64,000 bases of DNA from the NCBI RefSeq assembly GCF_900102895.1, contig NZ_FNGD01000005.1, forward strand, positions 62,001-126,000. Direction: 5' to 3'. Positions 35,206 to 44,583 of the stretch are shown one piece after another. The notes beneath the pieces are model-generated. The model ran no database searches, was not told where the DNA came from, and saw only the letters and a list, made by a program, of their open reading frames with translations. The translations under genes were made by a program, and so were the position numbers. This DNA is from Arthrobacter sp. ov407 (GTDB lineage Bacteria; Actinomycetota; Actinomycetes; Actinomycetales; Micrococcaceae). Position 1 is the stretch's first letter. Every line of letters begins with the position of its first letter.

Positions 35206-38200
35206 CTAGCGGCTGACCACGGCCCGCAACAGCTTGACCGCAACGGACAATGCTGCAATGTCCACCGGACCCGGTTTGATGGCCTCTTTGATGGTTTCCT
35301 GGATCCTGCCGAGTTGTTCGATGTTTTCGCGCTCCCAGGCGACGATGCGCTCCACTGGATCGGCTCCGGGTGCGGAGGGGCGTGGAGTATTGCGCACAAC
35401 AGCCTTCGTCATGCCTGCAAGGACCAAATACAAGTCGTCCCGAAGTGCCGCCCGCGCGAGGGCCTCCCAGTGAGTTTCCCGCGGCAACGCCGTGATGTGT
35501 TCAAGAATGGGGACCGCCGAGATCCGCTCGAAGACGGCAAAGTACACTTCGGCCACGGCGTCCACGGGCTCTTGGAGTTCTTCCGATATGGCGGAGATGT
35601 CCAGAAGACCGTAGTTGACCAGGATCTCGGAGGCACGCACGCCCAATTCATGGGGCAGTCCGACGGCGTCGGTGTGGGCCAGCCGGATCACCGCATGCTG
35701 CAGATTCACGCCGTGAAGGAAGCTGCTGAACTTTGGGCGCAGAACCGACATGGGGGGCTCGAGCCGGACCAGTGCATCGGCGATTGGCTTGTCCCGGAAA
35801 TCGTGGTTGACATACCACCGTGTCGAGCGGTCCAGCAGGCGGCGCATGTCGAGTGCCACCGCACACCCGTGCTCGCTGGGGATGCTTGCCGGCAACTGTG
35901 CGAGGGCCTCGGTGATTGAGTCGAAGTCCCAGATCTTGCGCATGACCACGAACCCACGGGCCACGGCGGCCGCCGACACCGTGGTCTCCTCCATTGCCCT
36001 GAACGCGAAGGCAATGCCCCCCAGATTGATCATGTCGTTGGCAATAACAGTGGCTACGATCTGCCGCCGCAGCGGATGCCTGGACAGCTCCTCCCCGAAC
36101 CGCTCCCATAGCTGGCGCGGAAAGTAGTCGCGCAGCGTCCGGGAGAACCAGGGGTCATCGGCCAGTCCGCTGAGGGTGAGTTCCCTGGCCAGCGCGATCT
36201 TGGCATACGCGGCCAGCACGGAGAGCTCCGGAGATGTCAGGCCTACGCCGGTCTGCAGACGGGTGTGCAGTTGCTCGGTGCCGGGCAGGCATTCCAGGTT
36301 CCTGTCCAGGTCCGTCACGGCCTCCAGCCAGTCCATGGTCCGCTCAAAGCTCGGGCTCCATTGAAGCACCAGCTGGCGGTCGTTGAGGAGGAGCACGTTC
36401 TGGTCCACGTTGGTTTTTAAGACCAAGCGTCCGACTTCCTCCTGAAGGGAGTGCAGGAAGCCTGTCCTTTCATCCGGGGACATCCGTCCCGCGGCGATCA
36501 TCCTGTCGAGGAAGATCTTGATGTTCACTTCGTGGTCCGAGCAGTCCACGCCGGCGGAGTTGTCGATCGCATCGGTGTTCAGCAGGACCCCACCCAGTGC
36601 GGCCTCTATCCTGCCTCGCTGGGTGATGCCAAGGTTGCCGCCCTCGGCGATGATCCTGGTCCTCAGCTGAACGGCGTTGACACGGATGGCATCGTTGGCC
36701 TTGTCTCCCACGTCTGCGTGGGTCTCGGTGGAGGCCTTGACGTACGTGCCGATGCCTCCGTTGTAGAGCAGGTCCACAGGGGCCAGAAGGACGGCCTTGA
36801 GCAGCTCCGGTGGGCTCATCGCCGTCGTTCCCCGCTCCAGCCCCAGTGCACGGCGCACTGCTTCGGTGATCTCGATCGACTTCTCGAGCCGGGAGAACAC
36901 GCCGCCGCCCGCGCTGATTTTCGAGACGTCGTAGTCGCCCCAGGACGACCGGGGAAGCCCGAACAGCCGCTGCCGCTCCGCATAGGAGGCGGCCGGATCG
37001 GGGGTTGGGTCGAGGAAGATGTGCCGGTGGTCGAACGCCGCCACCAGCAGGATGTGGCGGGACAGCAGCATGCCGTTGCCGAACACGTCACCGCTCATGT
37101 CGCCAATGCCCACTACCGTGAAGTCCTCGGCCGTGGAGTCGATGAGCAGCTCGCGGAAATGGTGCCGAACCGACTCCCAGGCCCCGCGTGCCGTGATGCC
37201 CATCTGCTTGTGGTCATAGCCCACCGAGCCGCCCGAGGCGAAGGCATCGCCGAGCCAGAATCCGTACTCAAGGGCCAAGGCATTGGCGATGTCCGAGAAC
37301 GCGGCCGTCCCCTTGTCGGCGGCAACAACCAGGTAGTAGTCATCGCCATCGTGCCGGACCACCCGCTCGGGCGGTACAACCAGCTCGGTGGACCCGCGGG
37401 CGCCGTCGAGGGATGTGAGCAGGTTGTCGGTGATGTCCAGCATGCCGCGGATGAAAATCCGGTAGCTCTCCTGGCCTTCCGCCAGCCACGCCGCCCGGTC
37501 TGAGGCGGCGTCGGGCAGCCGCTTCGGATAGAAACCACCCTTGGCACCCGTTGGCACGATCACAGCGTTCTTGACGGTCTGCGCTTTCACGAGTCCCAGG
37601 ACCTCCGTCCGGAAGTCCTCCCGGCGGTCGGACCAGCGAAGCCCGCCGCGGGCAAGGGCGCCAAAGCGCAGATGCACCCCTTCAACCCGGGGCGAATAGA
37701 CCCAGATTTCGTATTTTGGCCGGGGGGCGGGTGCGATCGGGACACCGGAGAGATCGAGCTTGAAGCTGAGGTAGGGCTTGTTCAGGAAGTAATTGGTGCG
37801 CAGGGTGGCCTCGACGAGACTCGAGAAGGAACGCAGCAGACGGTCGGCGTCCAGGACCGGCACGGCGTCAATGGCAGCCGTCAGCTCACTTCTGGCGGAG
37901 TCCATGTGACTGAGGCGGGTTGGCTGGTCGAGATCCGGATCAAACTTTGCCTCGAACAGTGCAAGGAGTGCGCGCGTGGCCCGGACATTCGCCCGCAGCG
38001 TGTCCGCCATGAAGCCGTAGGAGCTGGTGGTTCCGAGCTGTTGCAGGTATTTCGCATAGCCGCGCAGGATTGCTGTCTGGCGCCATCCGATTCCTTCCCT
38101 GATGACCAGTGCGTCAAAGGTGTCGGACTCGATGTCTCCTCTCATGGCGGCGCGAAACGAGTCGGCAAGCAGCCCGCTGGTGCCCAGGGGGTCCACGCCG

Positions 38201-40050
38201 GAAGGGTATTTCAGCCCGAGGTCGTACAGGAAGAACGTGCGGCCATCGGCACGCCGGACGTCGAAGGGCCGTTGGTCGAGCACCTCGAGTCCCAGGTTGT
38301 GGAAGAACGGCAGAATCTGGGTCAGGCTCTGCGGCCGTGTCAGGTAGAGGCGGATCCGGGCGTCCTCGGCCAGCACCGGAGTCCCCGGGCGTGCGTAGAC
38401 AGAAAGCAGCGGGTCATCGCGGTTCCTGCCGTCCTGCCCGTCCAGGCTTTCGAATTTGATGATGTCCTCGACGGCGTCCTCCGCCCCGTAGTCGGCCTTG
38501 TAGCTGGCCGGAAACGCCTGGGCCCACTGCACGGACAGCCGGGCGGCGTCGCCAGCGGGGAATCTGTGCTGCAGAGCCTCGTCCAAGCCCTCGGCCCAAG
38601 ACCTCGTGGCAGCAATGATGCGCAGCTCCAGCGCTGAGGCGTCGACGGCGGGCCGTCCTCCGCCCGGAAGCAGTATCCGGAAAAACACGCGGGCCATGGC
38701 CGACTCGCTGAGACGAAGTTCGAACTCGACGGCTTTCGAGTTGAAGGTCTCCCGCAGTTCCCGTTCGATGTTGAGCCTGACCGCCGTGCTGTAGCGGCGG
38801 CGGGGAAGGAATACCAGGGCGGACATGAAGCGTCCATAGGAATCGGGCCTGAGGAACAGTCGGGTGCTGTGGCGTTCCTGGAGGCGCAGGATTTCGCGCG
38901 CATGGCTGGCCAGCCCGTTTGCGTCGATGTGGAAGAGCTCGTCGCGCGGATAGGCCTCGATGGTGGCCAGCAGTTCCTTGCCGGCATGGGACCCGGGCGG
39001 GGATCCGAGGCGGTCCAGTACCGAGGCCACCTTGTCCCGGACGATCGGGATCTGTTGCACGGACCGGCTTGCAGCGCTGGGGGCGAAAAGGCCAACAAAG
39101 CACACTTCCCCGGTAAGGTTGCCGGCCCTGTCAAACCTCAGGAGGCTGACTTCGTCCAAGTAAGCGTCCCGCAGGACTGTGGAACGGATGCCTGCTTTCG
39201 TGAGGGCCAAGGCCGGACCCCGGGGCCTCGGCTTGGCGGAACCTTGCAGCGACCGGCTCTGCTCCCGATGCCGGAGGAGCCCGAGGCCGGGCCCCGGCCG
39301 CGCCGCGAGGACCGGCATCCCGTCGTCGTCCGCTATGTCATACCCGCGGTACCCGAGGAACACGAAGTTGCCGTCGTCCAGCCAGCGCAGCAACTCCCTG
39401 GCCGCCTGCGCTGTTACGTCCACTGCATCCGCGGCCGCGGCTACAGCGGCATTGGCATCCAGGGCGGCAACTTCCGCGGCCACGTGCCGATGGATGGCTG
39501 CGGAATCCTCGGCGGCCGCCCGGACATCGGCAAGGACCGCCTGAAGATTGAGAATGAGCCGATCGGCGCTGGCCTGATCCGGCAGTCTGGCGATTTCGAC
39601 GGCGATCCAGGCCTCCGTGCGGGGCAAATCTCCATTGGATTCAGACGGCGACGGCATTGCGAAAGGCTCGTTCCCCACCGGCAAAGCAGTGCGGAGCGGT
39701 ACCGGCTGGATGTCCACGAGCTCGTTCGTCCCGCGGGCCCTCCCAACGGTGAAGGTGGGGTGGACCAGCAGGCGTATGGCGGTATTGTCACGGGCCAGCG
39801 CCGCCGTGATGGAGGGAAGTAGATACGGCATGTCCTCAGCCACGATTGCCACGACGCTGGCGTCGGTTTCACTCAGCACTCCGATGACGGACTGGCCCGG
39901 GCCCCGGGTTGCGGCCAGAGAACGATGGTATTCGGCACGGTTCCGGAGCGATTCGGCAGTGTAGTTCCGTATGTCGTCGTCGGCCACATGCTCGTAGTAG
40001 TCCGTCAGGAATGTGTCCGGGCCGTGTGCAGGGCCGGATTCTGGGGACAT
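35206..40050 (-). CDS. gdhB: NAD-specific glutamate dehydrogenase, large (about 180 kDa) type
   Basis: ATG 40050 (MSPESGPAHGPDTFLTDYYE) gives 1614 residues, normal for the large GDH family (about 1550-1650). N-terminal regulatory part (about 1-650) is followed by the catalytic core with VIVPTGAKGGFYPKRLPD (about 828), VPPERVVRHDGDDYYLVVAA (about 885) and DMSGDVFGNGMLLS (about 970). It oxidises glutamate to 2-oxoglutarate and ammonia with NAD and acts mainly in catabolism, which suits the adjacent histidine genes, whose product is glutamate. The upstream in-frame stretch to 40317 is basic and Arg-rich and rejected. The 35206 stop lies 18 bases from the terminator. Confidence 0.95.
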   Translation of the reverse strand: MSPESGPAHGPDTFLTDYYEHVADDDIRNYTAESLRNRAEYHRSLAATRGPGQSVIGVLSETDASVVAIVAEDMPYLLPSITAALARDNTAIRLLVHPTFTVGRARGTNELVDIQPVPLRTALPVGNEPFAMPSPSESNGDLPRTEAWIAVEIARLPDQASADRLILNLQAVLADVRAAAEDSAAIHRHVAAEVAALDANAAVAAAADAVDVTAQAARELLRWLDDGNFVFLGYRGYDIADDDGMPVLAARPGPGLGLLRHREQSRSLQGSAKPRPRGPALALTKAGIRSTVLRDAYLDEVSLLRFDRAGNLTGEVCFVGLFAPSAASRSVQQIPIVRDKVASVLDRLGSPPGSHAGKELLATIEAYPRDELFHIDANGLASHAREILRLQERHSTRLFLRPDSYGRFMSALVFLPRRRYSTAVRLNIERELRETFNSKAVEFELRLSESAMARVFFRILLPGGGRPAVDASALELRIIAATRSWAEGLDEALQHRFPAGDAARLSVQWAQAFPASYKADYGAEDAVEDIIKFESLDGQDGRNRDDPLLSVYARPGTPVLAEDARIRLYLTRPQSLTQILPFFHNLGLEVLDQRPFDVRRADGRTFFLYDLGLKYPSGVDPLGTSGLLADSFRAAMRGDIESDTFDALVIREGIGWRQTAILRGYAKYLQQLGTTSSYGFMADTLRANVRATRALLALFEAKFDPDLDQPTRLSHMDSARSELTAAIDAVPVLDADRLLRSFSSLVEATLRTNYFLNKPYLSFKLDLSGVPIAPAPRPKYEIWVYSPRVEGVHLRFGALARGGLRWSDRREDFRTEVLGLVKAQTVKNAVIVPTGAKGGFYPKRLPDAASDRAAWLAEGQESYRIFIRGMLDITDNLLTSLDGARGSTELVVPPERVVRHDGDDYYLVVAADKGTAAFSDIANALALEYGFWLGDAFASGGSVGYDHKQMGITARGAWESVRHHFRELLIDSTAEDFTVVGIGDMSGDVFGNGMLLSRHILLVAAFDHRHIFLDPTPDPAASYAERQRLFGLPRSSWGDYDVSKISAGGGVFSRLEKSIEITEAVRRALGLERGTTAMSPPELLKAVLLAPVDLLYNGGIGTYVKASTETHADVGDKANDAIRVNAVQLRTRIIAEGGNLGITQRGRIEAALGGVLLNTDAIDNSAGVDCSDHEVNIKIFLDRMIAAGRMSPDERTGFLHSLQEEVGRLVLKTNVDQNVLLLNDRQLVLQWSPSFERTMDWLEAVTDLDRNLECLPGTEQLHTRLQTGVGLTSPELSVLAAYAKIALARELTLSGLADDPWFSRTLRDYFPRQLWERFGEELSRHPLRRQIVATVIANDMINLGGIAFAFRAMEETTVSAAAVARGFVVMRKIWDFDSITEALAQLPASIPSEHGCAVALDMRRLLDRSTRWYVNHDFRDKPIADALVRLEPPMSVLRPKFSSFLHGVNLQHAVIRLAHTDAVGLPHELGVRASEILVNYGLLDISAISEELQEPVDAVAEVYFAVFERISAVPILEHITALPRETHWEALARAALRDDLYLVLAGMTKAVVRNTPRPSAPGADPVERIVAWERENIEQLGRIQETIKEAIKPGPVDIAALSVAVKLLRAVVSR

Positions 40051-40190
40051 TGCGCTGCGCCTCCATCGCGCAAGGAGAGGCCGTGCTGCTGCGGTCGCCG
40101 AAACCTCGCGCCTGCTTTCATGATGGCTGGCGCGGGGCAGGCAGTCCATCCCCGCGGGGCCGGAGCGACGCCTCCGAACCCCTGCGCGCC

Positions 40191-41150
40191 CTACCCCAGC
40201 AGCGTATTGAGCAGCCGCGCGGCCACCTTGGCGGTGCGGCCGTCGATATCGAACTCCGGGTTCAGCTCGGCGATATCCAGATGCAGGAGCTTCCCGCTCG
40301 CGGCCACCTGCCGGCACACGGCGCTGATCACCGCGAGCGGCACCCCATAGGCGGCCGGAGCGCTCACCCCCGGGGCCACCGAGGCCGGCAGCACGTCCAG
40401 GTCGATCGTCAGGTACAACGCGTCCACCTGCGCCAGGAACGCCGCCACAAATGTGTGCGCGGCCTCCGCCGAGCAGTCCTCGTCCAGCAGGTAGTCCACG
40501 CCGAGTTCGTCTGCCGTCCGGAACAGCGCCCGGGTGTTGTTTGGCTCTGAAATCCCGACGACGGCGTAGCGCAGTTCGCGGCCGGCGGCGGCTTCCGCGC
40601 GGGCCATCTGCAGGAACGGGGTGCCGGAGCTCGGCACGGGCTCATCGCGGAGGTCGAAGTGCGCGTCGAGATTCAGCACGCCGACCGTCATGCCCTCGCG
40701 CACGGCCGCCGATCCGGCCACGCCGAGGTAGCTGGCAAAGGCGGTCTCGTGCCCGCCGCCCAACACCACGGGAAGACGGCCGGCGTCGAGCAGCCTGGTG
40801 ATGGCGAGCCCGGCACGTGCCTGCCCTGCCTCCAGCGCGTCCCCGGCCACGGTGACATCACCGGCGTCGTGCACATCCCGCGACAGGTGGAACGCGAGCG
40901 GGCCGAGCGCGGCCCGGATGGCGGCGGGGGCGGCCGCAGCGCCGGTCCGGCCTTTGTTGCGCCGCACTCCGGCGTCGCTGCCGAAGCCGAGGATGACGGC
41001 GGGGCGCGGACCAGGGGAAGCCACCGGAACCGTGCGGGCAGTGTAAGGGGCCACAGCCTGCCACCAGCGCCGGTGCTCGTCGCCGTCGCCATCGAACCGG
41101 CCGGTCCAGGGCTGCGGCGGGACATCAACGGGGAGCGCGGGAGAAACCAT
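40191..41150 (-). CDS. hutG: Formimidoylglutamase
   Basis: A 319-residue ureohydrolase (arginase/agmatinase fold) that binds a dinuclear manganese site: VVLGGGHETAF (about residue 127), VLNLDAHFDLRD (about 156) and LYLTIDLDVLP (about 242) carry the His/Asp ligands. It converts N-formimino-glutamate to glutamate and formamide, the last step after HutI in histidine breakdown. The 42716-side gap holds a hut operator 55 bp upstream of its ATG at 41150. hutG is followed by the large glutamate dehydrogenase. Confidence 0.9.
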   Translation of the reverse strand: MVSPALPVDVPPQPWTGRFDGDGDEHRRWWQAVAPYTARTVPVASPGPRPAVILGFGSDAGVRRNKGRTGAAAAPAAIRAALGPLAFHLSRDVHDAGDVTVAGDALEAGQARAGLAITRLLDAGRLPVVLGGGHETAFASYLGVAGSAAVREGMTVGVLNLDAHFDLRDEPVPSSGTPFLQMARAEAAAGRELRYAVVGISEPNNTRALFRTADELGVDYLLDEDCSAEAAHTFVAAFLAQVDALYLTIDLDVLPASVAPGVSAPAAYGVPLAVISAVCRQVAASGKLLHLDIAELNPEFDIDGRTAKVAARLLNTLLG

Positions 41151-41204
41151 GCCCCTAGCTCACCGCAGCCCGGGCCGGAAAACCAGCAGCGCCGCCGTCG
41201 GACT

Positions 41205-41220
41205 GTCCGGAATCCCGGAA
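41205..41220. promoter_or_regulatory. Proposed IclR operator before hutG
   Basis: GTCCGGAATCCCGGAA matches GTCYGG-N4-CCRGAC except the last base. It lies 55 bp before the hutG start, after the permease stop, on the route to an independent hutG promoter. Confidence 0.6.
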
Positions 41221-41260
41221 ACTGGGCTCAAAAGCGGTTAAACAGCGGGAAGGCCGGACC

Positions 41261-42715
41261 CTAGTGAATCCCGAGGACCGCCTCGATCGGACCGATCGCG
41301 AAGAACAGCAGGAAGGCCGCAGCCACAGCCCACATCAGCGGGTGCACCTCGCGGGCCCGGCCCTCGAACAGGCGGATCAGCACGAAGGTGATGAAGCCCG
41401 CGCCCAGGCCGTTGGCGATCGAGTAGGTGAACGGCATGAGGGTGAACGTCAGGAAGGCAGGGATCGCGATGCCCCAGTCCTGCCAGTCGATCTTGCCCAC
41501 CTGCGAGACCATCATGAAGCCGACGATCACGAGCGCTGGGGCCACGGCCTCGAATGGCACGAGGTTTATCAGCGGGGTGAAGAACATGGCCACGAGGAAC
41601 AGCAGGCCGGTGACGACGGAGGCCAGGCCGGTGCGTGCGCCTTCGCCGATGCCGGCGCCGGATTCGACGTAGATCTGGTTCGACGAAACGGAAGCCCCGC
41701 CGCCGATGATCGCGCCGAGGGCATCCACCTGCAGCACGCGGTCCACGTTGGGGATGTTGCCGTCCTTGTCGATAGTGCCGGCTTCCGTGGCCAGCCCCAC
41801 CATGGTGCCCATGGCGTCGAAGAAGATGCTGAGCAGGATCACGAACGCCAGCAGGCTCGCCGCGACGAAGCCGAGGTGCTCAAAGGCGCCAAAGGGGTTG
41901 GCCTGGCCGATCAGGGACAGGTCCGGGGCCGCCCACTCGGTGAATTTCGGGGCAACGAGGGACCAGCCCTGCGGGTTGTGGGTCTTGCCGTCAAAGCTGG
42001 GCCCGATGTGAAGGATGGACTCCAGGATCACGGACAGGATGGTCGAGGCGACGATGCCGATCAGGATGGCCCCCTTGACCTTGCGGACCACGAGCGCGAT
42101 GGTCAGGACCAGGCCGAAGACGAACACGAAGGTGGGCCAGCCCAGGAGCTTGCCGTCGAAACCCAGGCCGACCGGAACCGTGGTGCCGGCGACATCCGGG
42201 ATGCGGCGCACGAAGCCGGCGTTGACCAGCCCGATCAGGGCGATGAACAGGCCGATGCCCACCACGATCGCGGTCTTCAGGCCCTCGGGAACGGCCTTGA
42301 ACACTGCCGTCCGGAAACCTGTGAGGACCAGGATCAGCATGGTGATGCCCGAGAGCATCACCAGGCCCATCATGTCCGGCCAGGACAGTCCGGGGTTCGT
42401 GGCCACGGTGACGGCGACGAACGCGTTGACGCCGAGCCCGGTGGCCAGGGCGAAGGGATGCTTGGCCCACGCGCCCATGAGGATGGTGAGGATGCCGGCC
42501 ACGAACGCGGTGACGGCAGCGACGGCGGGGAAGCCGAGGGTCGCGCCCGTGGAATCAGGCCCGGAGAGGATGAGGGGATTCAGCACCACGATGTAGCTCA
42601 TGGCGAAGAACGTGGCGAACCCTCCGCGGATCTCGCGCGAGAAGTTCGACCCCCGCTCGGATATCTTGAAATACCGGTCGAGTGCGGAGCCCTGCTTGAG
42701 CATTAGGTCTTGCAT
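41261..42715 (-). CDS. NCS2 family purine permease, AzgA-like
   Basis: A 484-residue transporter of about 13 helices. Type signatures are FATFFAMSYIVVLNPLIL (about residues 33-50), VNAFVAVTVATNPGLSWPDM (about 100) and FFDAMGTMVGLATEAG (about 290). AzgA-type members move adenine, guanine or hypoxanthine with protons. ATG 42715 is well supported by GGAGGA six bases upstream, whereas 42703 is not. It ends about 110 bp before hutG; both are minus strand, but the hutG operator between them suggests separate control. Confidence 0.88.
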   Translation of the reverse strand: MQDLMLKQGSALDRYFKISERGSNFSREIRGGFATFFAMSYIVVLNPLILSGPDSTGATLGFPAVAAVTAFVAGILTILMGAWAKHPFALATGLGVNAFVAVTVATNPGLSWPDMMGLVMLSGITMLILVLTGFRTAVFKAVPEGLKTAIVVGIGLFIALIGLVNAGFVRRIPDVAGTTVPVGLGFDGKLLGWPTFVFVFGLVLTIALVVRKVKGAILIGIVASTILSVILESILHIGPSFDGKTHNPQGWSLVAPKFTEWAAPDLSLIGQANPFGAFEHLGFVAASLLAFVILLSIFFDAMGTMVGLATEAGTIDKDGNIPNVDRVLQVDALGAIIGGGASVSSNQIYVESGAGIGEGARTGLASVVTGLLFLVAMFFTPLINLVPFEAVAPALVIVGFMMVSQVGKIDWQDWGIAIPAFLTFTLMPFTYSIANGLGAGFITFVLIRLFEGRAREVHPLMWAVAAAFLLFFAIGPIEAVLGIH

Positions 42716-42824
42716 TAGTCCTCCGGGAGTGATGGGTGTTGCCTAAATCCTATTTGGCGCCCAACGGCCAACCCTGCATTTTCGCCTAGTCTGTAAGGAA
42801 GCCAACACTAGGAGTAGCCTGTCC

Positions 42825-43418
42825 ATGCGCCGTATCCGCCAGCTTCGCAGTGCCCTGCTGGGCGCCGTCGTCCTTGTGGCCGTCCTGCTGGGAGCGGTGA
42901 GCCCGGCGTCGGCGCACGACACCGCGGAGTCCACCAGCCCGGCTGCCGGAGCAACCGTCGCGGCGCCGCCGGAGCAGGTCTCGGTCACTTTCAACCACAA
43001 TCCGCTCGCCCTGGGGTCGCAGATCCTGGTCAACGACGCCACGGGCGCCAATTGGGCGGACGGCCCCGTGAAGATCGTGGACAACGTCGCTGCGCAGAAG
43101 CTGAAGTCCGGCGCCCCTAAAGGGCAGTACACCGTGCACTGGCGGGTGGCCAGTTCCGACGGCCACCCGATCGAGGGCAGCTTCACCTTCACCGCGACGG
43201 CGGCTGCAGCAGGCACGACGGCGGCTGCCGCGGTCCCCACGATGGGCACCGCCCAGCCGGGCACTACGCCGGCGCCCGCCCCTGCGCCGGCTGGGTCGGA
43301 GCAGTTTCCCTGGAGCGTCATGGTCTTCGTCGCCGTGGGGATCGGCATCCTGGTGGCCCTGGGCCTGATGGCAAAACGCCGCCTCACACCGGACGAAGGC
43401 AGCGACACCGAAAGCTGA
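42825..43418 (+). CDS. CopC-domain copper resistance protein, membrane-anchored
   Basis: A 197-residue exported protein: signal helix LRSALLGAVVLVAVLLGAVSPASA (residues about 6-30), then His-Asp after cleavage (AHDTAESTSPAAGATVAAPP), a CopC beta-sandwich (VSVTFNHNPLALGSQILV, then YTVHWRVASSDGHPIEGSF with the second His site), a Pro/Ala linker and one C-terminal membrane helix (VMVFVAVGIGILVALGLMAK). This fits actinobacterial CopC-like proteins, which bind copper outside the membrane. The often-linked CopD is not beside it. Confidence 0.88.
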   Translation: MRRIRQLRSALLGAVVLVAVLLGAVSPASAHDTAESTSPAAGATVAAPPEQVSVTFNHNPLALGSQILVNDATGANWADGPVKIVDNVAAQKLKSGAPKGQYTVHWRVASSDGHPIEGSFTFTATAAAAGTTAAAAVPTMGTAQPGTTPAPAPAPAGSEQFPWSVMVFVAVGIGILVALGLMAKRRLTPDEGSDTES

Positions 43419-43481
43419 CCCAACACCGAAAACCAAAGCAGCGTCCGGAGACCACGTGATCTGCGGGCAGGCCGGCTCCGG

Positions 43482-44120
43482 CTAAGCGGGGGCAGCCAGG
43501 GCAAAGCCGCCAGGCAGCAGCGTGGGGCCGCCATCGGGGTAGACCTTGGCGGAGATCGCCTGTCCCACCACCTTGGCCTGGCGCAGGACTTCCTTGGGCG
43601 TCGGCGTAATGAGCTCGCCCACGCCCACGAGGTACATCCCGAGGGCATGCATCGCCGCCATAAGGTTCTGTCCGACTGCCATGCCAAGCTCCGAGAGCAT
43701 GCGGCGCAGCTGACTGTGGGCGCAGCGGGTCAGGACAAGATGGTCGGCCAGAAGGACGCCGCCCGGGGTCTGGACGGCCCACTTTTCGGTGGGTGAGCCG
43801 TCCGTGCCGGTCTCAAGGAGGTCCAGCTGCAGGGCCCGGATGTTGTTCCGCACGTCGAGTTTGTGGCTTGCGGCGTAGTTGCGCAGGTGCCGCAGGATTT
43901 CGTTGCGCTCCCTGAGGCTGGCGGCGTCCGCCGCGTCGCAGCGCTGCAGCGAGGAGGTGTTGGCCGGATGGCCGGCACCCAAGAGGTCGAGCCCGTCCAC
44001 AATGATGGACGCGACACCGCGGCGTTGGAGCTCGCTGGCCACAGCCAGGCCGGAGAGCCCCGTCCCGATGACTACGGCCGTGGTCCGCTCGATCCCGCCG
44101 TACAAAGGCATGCTCGACAC
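43482..44120 (-). CDS. Small FAD/NAD(P)-binding Rossmann-fold protein
   Basis: GTG 44120 is chosen because AAGGAGGT stands nine bases before it; the ATG three codons later is also possible. The 212-residue protein has a dinucleotide motif TAVVIGTGLSGLAVASELQR (about residues 12-31) and then mostly helical sequence. Length is about half of a full flavin monooxygenase, with the second cofactor domain missing, so it is a truncated or minimal flavoprotein. Similar short proteins exist in Arthrobacter. Function unknown. Confidence 0.7.
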   Translation of the reverse strand: MSSMPLYGGIERTTAVVIGTGLSGLAVASELQRRGVASIIVDGLDLLGAGHPANTSSLQRCDAADAASLRERNEILRHLRNYAASHKLDVRNNIRALQLDLLETGTDGSPTEKWAVQTPGGVLLADHLVLTRCAHSQLRRMLSELGMAVGQNLMAAMHALGMYLVGVGELITPTPKEVLRQAKVVGQAISAKVYPDGGPTLLPGGFALAAPA

Positions 44121-44295
44121 TGCAGGGTACCTCCTTGAAATGGTGCCAGTCGCGGGGAAGACCCCGGACGCCAACCCAGGCCTGGTTCCGCAACCCCAGC
44201 GGCTGCGTTCTGAAATACCAGTCTCGGTTCAGCAATGCCTCGAAGGATACCGAAGATTCCCGCCCGTGGATAGAGGAGGTAGGACATTGGCCCTA

Positions 44296-44348
44296 GTCCC
44301 GAATTTTGGGCGGTTCCGTGCCCCGAATCCTGCGGAATCCGTCCCGAA
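44296..44348 (+). promoter_or_regulatory. Three GYCCCGAA boxes upstream of the stress-protein operon
   Basis: GTCCCGAA at 44296-44303 (with a preceding TA matching the DosR half-site TAGTCCCGAA), GCCCCGAA at 44320-44327 and GTCCCGAA at 44341-44348, spaced 24 and 21 bp. The rest of the 463-bp gap (44121-44583) shows no other feature. Regulatory use is inferred. Confidence 0.4.
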
Positions 44349-44583
44349 AGCCCGGAAATCCGCGCCGCGGAACGGCGTGTTAATTCTGCGTAAATCCTTC
44401 GGGCGCGGCCCGCCAGGGACGCCGGGCCGCCGTCTTGAATGTTCGCAATTAACCGAGAATAGTGAGGAAAAACAGGGGTTCTTGCGCGCAGATTCCGGGT
44501 CGCCTCGCCGGTGGACGCCGGGCGGCGGTACTTCTGGCAGAATAGCCGCAACATCAGGCAAGAATCGCGAGGAGGCGGACCCA

